From positions 5,867,501-5,931,500 of the forward strand of contig NZ_LT629702.1 of the NCBI RefSeq assembly GCF_900103345.1: DNA of 64,000 nt, written 5' to 3'. The notes below the pieces were generated by a model. It was not told where the DNA came from. It was given only the letters and a program-made list of their open reading frames with translations, and ran no database searches. Below are positions 58,722-64,000 of this stretch, one piece after another (the stretch's first letter is position 1; every line of letters starts with the position of its first letter). Source of the stretch: Pseudomonas azotoformans. GTDB taxonomy: Bacteria; Pseudomonadota; Gammaproteobacteria; Pseudomonadales; Pseudomonadaceae. Made by a program: the position numbers and the translations under genes.

Positions 58722-58994
58722 GTGAATACACCTGAAGCCAAACCCTGGTTCGTCTACCTGGTGCGCGCCGCCAATGGCGCGCTGTACTGCGGCATCAGCA
58801 ATGACCCGGTGCGCCGGTTCGCCTCGCACCAGAGCGGCAAGGGCGCACGGTTTTTCCTGTCCAGCCCGGCGGTGGCGCTGGTGTACACCGAGCAATGCGC
58901 GAGCAAGGGCGACGCCCTGCGCCAGGAGCGCTTGATCAAGAAGTTGAAGAAGAGCGCCAAGGAGTGCCTGGCGGCAAGTGGCTCATTGATTTGA
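58722..58994 (+). CDS. GIY-YIG domain protein
   Basis: 90 residues from GTG at 58722 (VNTPEAKPW); a TTG start 7 codons earlier is possible. The single GIY-YIG nuclease domain reads [20 protein letters not shown], with [17 protein letters not shown] holding the conserved Arg. It belongs to the small UPF0213/YhbQ-like group of putative DNA nucleases. Confidence 0.85.
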   Translation: MNTPEAKPWFVYLVRAANGALYCGISNDPVRRFASHQSGKGARFFLSSPAVALVYTEQCASKGDALRQERLIKKLKKSAKECLAASGSLI

Positions 58995-59069
58995 CTGATG
59001 GGTTCCCATCATGCCCGCGCCAGGGTTTGCAGGCTAAGCTAGCGATTCACTTCTCTAGCGGAGCCTGGC

Positions 59070-60005
59070 ATGTCTGAGATGATCCTGCACCACTACCCGC
59101 AGTCCCCCTTCGCTGAAAAAGCCCGGCTGTTGCTGGGCTTCAAGGGCTTGTCCTGGCGCTCGGTGCATATTTCGCCGGTGATGCCCAAGCCGGATCTCAC
59201 CGCTCTGACCGGCGGCTATCGCAAGACCCCTGTGCTGCAAATCGGTGCCGATATCTACTGCGACACCGCGCTGATCGCCCGACGCCTGGAGCAGGAAAAA
59301 ACTGCTCCGGCACTGTTTCCCCAAGGCCTGGAACTGGTTACCCAAGGCTTCGCCGCCTGGGCCGATTCGGTGGTGTTCTCCCATGCGGTGGCGCTGGTGT
59401 TCCAGCCGGAATCCCTGGCGGTCAAGTTCGCCAAGGTGCCGCCGGAAATGCTCCAGGTGCTGGTGGCGGATCGCGGCAAGCTGTTCAGCGGTGGCACGGC
59501 GACTCGGGTGCAATTGGATGTAGCCAAGCATCAATGGCCGGCGATTGTCGGTCGCATCGACCAGCAACTGCAGCACCAGGCCGGGGATTTCCTGTTCGGC
59601 GAGCCGTCGATTGCCGACTTTGCCCTGGCCCATCCACTGTGGTTCCTCAAAGGCTCTTCAGTGACGTCGCCTTTGGTAGACGCCTATCCCGCCGTTGTCG
59701 CCTGGTTGGATCGTGTGCTGGGTTTCGGCCACGGTACATCCACTCAGATGAGCGCCGAGCAAGCCTTGGACGTGTCGCGCAATTCGGCACCGGCAGCTCT
59801 GCCCGAAGAACTGTTCGAAGACTTGAACGGTTTCAAGGCAGGCCAGCAGGTGACCATCTCCGCCACTGACTACGGCACCGACCCGGTCGTCGGCGAACTG
59901 CTGTTTGCCGGGCGTGAAGAGCTGATCCTGCGCCGCACCGATGAGCGCGCGGGCACCGTGCATGTGCATTTCCCGCGCATCGGTTTTCGCATCCAGGCGC
60001 AGTAG
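59070..60005 (+). CDS. Glutathione S-transferase family protein with C-terminal extension
   Basis: 311 residues. The N-terminal thioredoxin-like domain begins MILHHYPQSPFAEKARLLLG, with a Ser in the catalytic region (SPFAEK). The helical C-terminal domain extends to about residue 220. A further 70-90 residues follow, ending in a beta-rich stretch (ELLFAGREELILRRTDERAG), longer than the usual 200-230-residue enzyme. The substrate is unknown. Confidence 0.87.
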   Translation: MSEMILHHYPQSPFAEKARLLLGFKGLSWRSVHISPVMPKPDLTALTGGYRKTPVLQIGADIYCDTALIARRLEQEKTAPALFPQGLELVTQGFAAWADSVVFSHAVALVFQPESLAVKFAKVPPEMLQVLVADRGKLFSGGTATRVQLDVAKHQWPAIVGRIDQQLQHQAGDFLFGEPSIADFALAHPLWFLKGSSVTSPLVDAYPAVVAWLDRVLGFGHGTSTQMSAEQALDVSRNSAPAALPEELFEDLNGFKAGQQVTISATDYGTDPVVGELLFAGREELILRRTDERAGTVHVHFPRIGFRIQAQ

Positions 60006-60114
60006 GAAAAAATATTTGCAAATAAAGGTGAGGTAAATCCACCGCCCAACCGTGTAGTGCTTGAAACTGCGATCTATTCGCATTAACAGCGTTTTCTACA
60101 CGGGTTCTCACAGC

Positions 60115-62532
60115 ATGAAGTCAGCGGCGGGCGGTTGGGTTAAACAGTGGCTGGGAGCCTCGGTATTGGCGGTATCGGGGCTGGCGTTGCTGCCCTTGAG
60201 CATTGCGCAGGCGCAGGAGCAGCAAAGTGCCCAGTTCACCTTTGCCCTGGCAGCCAAGCCGCTGCCCCAGGCCCTGAGCGATTTCAGCCGGGTCACCGGG
60301 ATCAGCGTGATCTACACCGACGAAGCGCCCTACGGCATCAAGGCCCCGGCGGTCAGCGGCCAGATGAGCGCCACCCAGGCCCTGCAACGCCTGCTGGGCA
60401 GTTCCGGCCTGACCTTCCGCCAGATCGACGCCCGCACCCTGGCCCTGGAGCCGGTGCCCACCGAAGGTGCGCTCAACCTCGGCGCCACCACCATCAGCGG
60501 TGCCAGCCAGACCCAGGACAGCACCAGCTACCAGCCACCGCCCACCAGCTCGGTGATGCGCTCCCATGGCCTGCTGCTGGAAACCCCGCAGACTGTCAAC
60601 GTGGTGCCGGCCCAGGTGCTGCGCGACCAGACCCCGCGCAACCTGGATGACGCCCTGGGCAATATCAGCGGCATCACCCAGGCCAACACCCTGGCCAGTA
60701 CCCAGGACGCGGTGATGCTGCGTGGCTTTGGCGACAACCGTAACGGCTCGATCATGCGTGACGGCATGCCCATCGTGCAGGGCCGCGCGCTGAACGCCAC
60801 GGCGGAGCGGGTCGAAGTACTCAAGGGCCCGGCGTCGTTGCTGTACGGCATCCAGGACCCGGGCGGCGTCGTGAACATCGTCAGTAAAAAACCGGAGCTG
60901 GTCCAGTCCACCGCCCTGACCGTACGCGGCTCTACCTTCGGTGACGGCAAGAACGGCAGCGGCGGCAGCCTCGACACCACCGGCCCGATTGGCGACAGCG
61001 GCCTGGCCTATCGGCTGATCGTCGATCATGAAGATGAGGATTACTGGCGCAACTTCGGCACCCACCGCGAGAGCCTGATCGCGCCGTCGCTGGCCTGGTA
61101 TGGCGACAGCACCAAATTGCTGTTTGCCTATGAGCACCGCGAATTCCTCACGCCGTTCGACCGTGGCACCGCCATCGACAAGTCCAACCACCCACTGGAC
61201 ATCCCGGCCACACGTCGTTTGGATGAACCGTTCAACAACATGGAAGGTCGCTCCGACCTGTACCGCTTCGAAGCCGACCACGACCTGAACGACGACTGGA
61301 AAGCCCACTTCGGCTACAGCTGGAACCGCGAAACCTATGACGCCAGCCAGGTGCGCGTCAGTGCGGTGGGTAACAATGGCGCCCTGACCCGCAGGATGGA
61401 CGGCACCAAGGGTGCGATCACCACTGACCGCTTTACCACCGCGAGCCTTGAAGGCAAGGTCAATGTGTTCGGCCTGCAGAACGATCTGGTGTTCGGCCTG
61501 GATGATGAGTACCGCAAGATCTACCGTGCTGACCTGATTCGCCAGAACTCCCGAGGCACCTTCAACTACAACAACCCGGTGTATGGCAACGAAGTGGCGG
61601 GCACCACCGTCAGCCCCGCCGACAGCGCCCAGACCGACCTGCTGCGCAGCGACTCGCTGTTCTTCCAGGATGCGATTCACCTCAACGACCAGTGGATTTT
61701 TGTCGCCGGTGCGCGCTACCAGATGTATGACCAATACGCGGGCAAGGGCATCCCGTTCAAGGCCAACACCAACGGCAACGGCCAGGCCTGGGTACCGCGT
61801 GCGGGGCTGGTGTACCGCTACACCGACGAGCTGTCGTTCTACGGCAGCTATACCGAATCGTTCAAGCCCAACTCCACCATCGCCGCCTTGGCCGATGGCA
61901 GCACGCTGACCGGCGACCTGACGCCCGAGAAATCCAAGTCCTGGGAACTGGGGGCCAAACTCGACATCCCTGGGCGCATCACCGCCAGCGCGGCGTTGTT
62001 CACCATCGACAAGCGCAACGTGCTGGTATCGGTCGGTTCCGGCGCGAACACTATCTACAGCATTGCCGGCCAGGTGCGTTCCCGTGGCCTGGAACTGGAC
62101 GCCACCGGGCAACTGACCGATAAATGGAGCGTGATCGGCAGCTACGCTTACACCGACGCCGAAGACATCAAGGACAAGGACCCGACCCTGGAAGGCAACC
62201 GCCTGCAGAACGTGGCCAAGCACACCGGCTCGCTGTCGGTGGCCTATGACTTCGGCAATGTGTTCGGGGGCGATCAGTTGCGGGTAGGCACCGGCGCACG
62301 GTATGTCGGCGAGCGAGCTGGCGATGCGGCCAACGACTTCACCCTGCCGGGGTACACCGTGGCGGATGCGTTTGCCACGTACGACACCAAGATTGATGGG
62401 CAGAAGGTCAAGTTCCAGCTCAACGTGAAGAACATGTTCGACCGCGTCTACTACACCTCGGCGGCCAGCCGGTTGTTTGTGTCCATGGGCGATGCGCGGC
62501 AGGTGTCGGTGTCGAGCACCCTGGAGTTCTGA
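60115..62532 (+). CDS. TonB-dependent siderophore receptor with STN signalling domain
   Basis: 805 residues. Signal peptide ends near AQA-QEQ. The STN domain (about residues 40-110; LPQALSDFSRVTGISVIYTD) is typical of FecA/FpvA-type receptors that signal to an anti-sigma factor. The plug has ETPQTVNVVPAQVLRDQTPR, and the barrel ends in VSVSSTLEF with terminal Phe. It imports a ferric siderophore across the outer membrane. No sigma/anti-sigma pair is adjacent in the window. A 12-bp palindrome TATTTGCAAATA lies at 60013-60024 upstream. The stop overlaps the next gene. Confidence 0.92.
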   Translation: MKSAAGGWVKQWLGASVLAVSGLALLPLSIAQAQEQQSAQFTFALAAKPLPQALSDFSRVTGISVIYTDEAPYGIKAPAVSGQMSATQALQRLLGSSGLTFRQIDARTLALEPVPTEGALNLGATTISGASQTQDSTSYQPPPTSSVMRSHGLLLETPQTVNVVPAQVLRDQTPRNLDDALGNISGITQANTLASTQDAVMLRGFGDNRNGSIMRDGMPIVQGRALNATAERVEVLKGPASLLYGIQDPGGVVNIVSKKPELVQSTALTVRGSTFGDGKNGSGGSLDTTGPIGDSGLAYRLIVDHEDEDYWRNFGTHRESLIAPSLAWYGDSTKLLFAYEHREFLTPFDRGTAIDKSNHPLDIPATRRLDEPFNNMEGRSDLYRFEADHDLNDDWKAHFGYSWNRETYDASQVRVSAVGNNGALTRRMDGTKGAITTDRFTTASLEGKVNVFGLQNDLVFGLDDEYRKIYRADLIRQNSRGTFNYNNPVYGNEVAGTTVSPADSAQTDLLRSDSLFFQDAIHLNDQWIFVAGARYQMYDQYAGKGIPFKANTNGNGQAWVPRAGLVYRYTDELSFYGSYTESFKPNSTIAALADGSTLTGDLTPEKSKSWELGAKLDIPGRITASAALFTIDKRNVLVSVGSGANTIYSIAGQVRSRGLELDATGQLTDKWSVIGSYAYTDAEDIKDKDPTLEGNRLQNVAKHTGSLSVAYDFGNVFGGDQLRVGTGARYVGERAGDAANDFTLPGYTVADAFATYDTKIDGQKVKFQLNVKNMFDRVYYTSAASRLFVSMGDARQVSVSSTLEF

Positions 62533-63572
62533 TGCGTACGTTCGGCTTTTTACTCGGCCTGGTGATCGCGACCACTGCCTTGGCGGACGCTCCGGCCTTC
62601 CCGCGTGAACACCGGGTCACCTTGCCCGGCACTGGCCATAGTTGGGGCTTTGTCGGCCTGGACCCAACGCGGCCCTATCTGTTTGTCGCCCGCCGCGAAA
62701 ACGGCCTGACCGTGTTTGATGTGCAGCGCCAGCGCGTGGTCAAGACCGTGGCGCAGTCCGAGGGAGCCAATGGCGTAGTGTTCGTACCGACATTGGACCG
62801 CGTGTTTGTGCTCAACACCGACGGCAGCTTGGGGGTGGTGCAGTTATCCACACTCAAGCTGTTGAAGCGTATCGCCGTGGCGCAAAGCAATCTGAACAGC
62901 GCGGTCTATGAGCCATCGACCGGCAAGGTGATTATTGTCAGTGGGCGACGCGCGGATCGTTCAACCCTGTTTGAGTTCGACCCCAAGCAGGAGCGCATCA
63001 CCGGCGCCCATGAACTGGCAGTGAAGAAGATCGACCCACTGTTGCGCAAGGGCGATGGCAGTTTCTTTCTGCCGATGCGCGATGAAGGCCAGGTGGCCCG
63101 TTACTCGTCCAGTACCTTTGCCGTGCTCGATACCTGGCAATTCGCCGACTGCCCCAAGCCCAGTGCGCTGGCCCAGGATGTCGAGCACCAGCGTTTGTTT
63201 GTAGCGTGCCGAGGTGAGGCGCCGGTGTTGATCGTGGCAGACCGTGAAACGGGCGAGGTCAAGGCGAAGCTGCCGATTGGGCGCGACGTCAACGCCGTGG
63301 CTTACGACGAGAAGCACCAGCGTTTGCTGATCCCCAGCGGTGTGGATGCGAGCCTGATGGTGATCGATCAGCAGGATGCCGATCACTACGCTTTGACGAC
63401 CACCGTCAGCACCTTGCCGATGGCCTACAACATGGCGTTCGACGCACAGCGCCAGCGGGTTTACCTGCCCGCGATGGACTTTAACCAACCCGCGCCAGGC
63501 AAGGCCGAACCCAAGCCGGACCCGCAATTTCAGGCCGGCACTTTCTCCCTCACCACCCTGGCACTTGATTGA
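62532..63572 (+). CDS. YncE-like periplasmic beta-propeller protein
   Basis: 346 residues. Signal peptide ends near TALA-DAP. Repeats such as FVARRENGLTVFDVQRQRVV and LLIPSGVDASLMVIDQQD mark a YncE/YVTN-type propeller. Its ATG overlaps the receptor TGA by one base, so the two are co-translated. A role in siderophore or iron handling in the periplasm is inferred from the coupling only. Confidence 0.85.
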   Translation: MRTFGFLLGLVIATTALADAPAFPREHRVTLPGTGHSWGFVGLDPTRPYLFVARRENGLTVFDVQRQRVVKTVAQSEGANGVVFVPTLDRVFVLNTDGSLGVVQLSTLKLLKRIAVAQSNLNSAVYEPSTGKVIIVSGRRADRSTLFEFDPKQERITGAHELAVKKIDPLLRKGDGSFFLPMRDEGQVARYSSSTFAVLDTWQFADCPKPSALAQDVEHQRLFVACRGEAPVLIVADRETGEVKAKLPIGRDVNAVAYDEKHQRLLIPSGVDASLMVIDQQDADHYALTTTVSTLPMAYNMAFDAQRQRVYLPAMDFNQPAPGKAEPKPDPQFQAGTFSLTTLALD

Positions 63573-63626
63573 GCGCAGTGAATTAACCAAGCTGCGCACT
63601 TTCACCGATTCGGGAATGTCAGGTTT

Positions 63627-64000
63627 ATGCGGTTGGGACGATGGATACACGCCAGTGCGCTGGCGCTGGGCTTCGGTTTGTTGCTCGGTGGATGCGCAAC
63701 GCCTTCGACGACCTCTACCGGGCGCAGCCTGGACCAGTTGCTGGCAGACCCGGTGCTGCACGGCGCCACGGTCTCCCTGATGGTGCGTGATGCCCGCAGC
63801 GGCAACACGCTCTACCAGTACAACCCGCGCACGCGGTTGATTCCGGCCTCTAACCTGAAGCTACTGACTACGGCGGCAGCGATGGATGTGCTGGGGCCGC
63901 AGTATCGTTTTTCCACGCAACTGCTGAGCAACGGCACGCAGCAAGGCGAGCGTCTCAGCGGCAACCTGTACCTCAAGGGCCTGGGCGATCCGACCACGCA
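63627..64000 (+). CDS. dacB: D-alanyl-D-alanine carboxypeptidase/endopeptidase (PBP4 family), 3' end beyond window
   Basis: About 124 N-terminal residues are visible. Signal peptide MRLGRWIHASALALGFGLL ends in a lipobox-like LGGC. The SxxK active-site motif lies in PASNLKLLTTAAAM, and GNLYLKGLGDPTT follows as in DacB. It trims peptidoglycan cross-links in the periplasm. The symbol is by family. Confidence 0.85.
   Translation, partial: MRLGRWIHASALALGFGLLLGGCATPSTTSTGRSLDQLLADPVLHGATVSLMVRDARSGNTLYQYNPRTRLIPASNLKLLTTAAAMDVLGPQYRFSTQLLSNGTQQGERLSGNLYLKGLGDPTT

Noticed and set aside
60013..60024. TATTTGCAAATA as a Fur box for the TonB receptor
   Set aside because: It is a clean palindrome but matches the 19-bp Fur consensus poorly; noted with the receptor only.
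60121..62223. A 700-codon open frame opposite the TonB receptor
   Set aside because: Same compositional shadow; no signal peptide, motif or ribosome site, and the receptor covers the whole interval.

Overview
The window reads as a chromosomal segment of a fluorescent Pseudomonas of the P. fluorescens group. The reasons are the high G+C with strongly biased third codon positions, a complete alginate operon in the canonical Pseudomonas order, an AapJQMP amino-acid transporter, a moaCDE-rhlB block, and many REP-type inverted repeats of the kind abundant in that group. No rRNA, tRNA, insertion sequence, integrase or CRISPR array was seen.

Layout. 1-2610: end of an MFS exporter, a divergent LysR regulator with a 10-bp-arm palindrome between them, a short-chain dehydrogenase and a small membrane protein. 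2675-19308: the alginate operon on the minus strand (algD-alg8-alg44-algK-algE-algG-algX-algL-algI-algJ-algF-algA) with a strong terminator after algA. REP doublets lie between algL and algI and between algF and algA, and a third lies inside the 5' coding end of algK. 19309-22343: the long algD upstream region, yaaA and a deacetylase-like protein. 22683-24077: a PIN-PhoH ATPase.

24129-35702 looks like a block inserted between the phoH-like gene and moaC, which are neighbours in P. aeruginosa as far as I recall. It holds a MexHI-like RND pair, a VOC-fold protein, a LysR regulator, and a five-gene set (methyltransferase, SUMF1-like, GTP cyclohydrolase II, WD40 repeat, RibD-like) with a small DMT transporter at its head. 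The gene content matches the toxoflavin (7-azapteridine) toxABCDE pathway, here in the order A-D-B-C-E.

35794-36958 is moaCDE. 37087-39309 holds the RNA helicase rhlB and an esterase. 39445-43825 is the AapJQMP transporter with a good sigma-54 promoter. 43878-44706 is an MqsR-MqsA toxin-antitoxin pair with its palindromic operator. 44827-46759 is a GntR regulator translationally coupled to a CynX-type transporter.

46783-58117 is a large chaperone-usher locus built of DUF1120-type subunits. It has four pilin-like genes, a chaperone, an usher, a two-domain putative tip adhesin and two more pilin-like genes on the minus strand. A receiver-Hpt protein, a LuxR-type response regulator and one further pilin-like gene follow on the plus strand. 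No sensor kinase is present. 58214-64000 holds an NTF2-like protein, a GIY-YIG protein, an extended glutathione S-transferase, a FecA-type TonB receptor coupled to a beta-propeller protein, and the start of a PBP4-type carboxypeptidase.

The two regions most worth attention are the toxoflavin-like cluster and the DUF1120 chaperone-usher system. The REP doublet read in frame through the AlgK signal peptide is the most unusual single sequence event.
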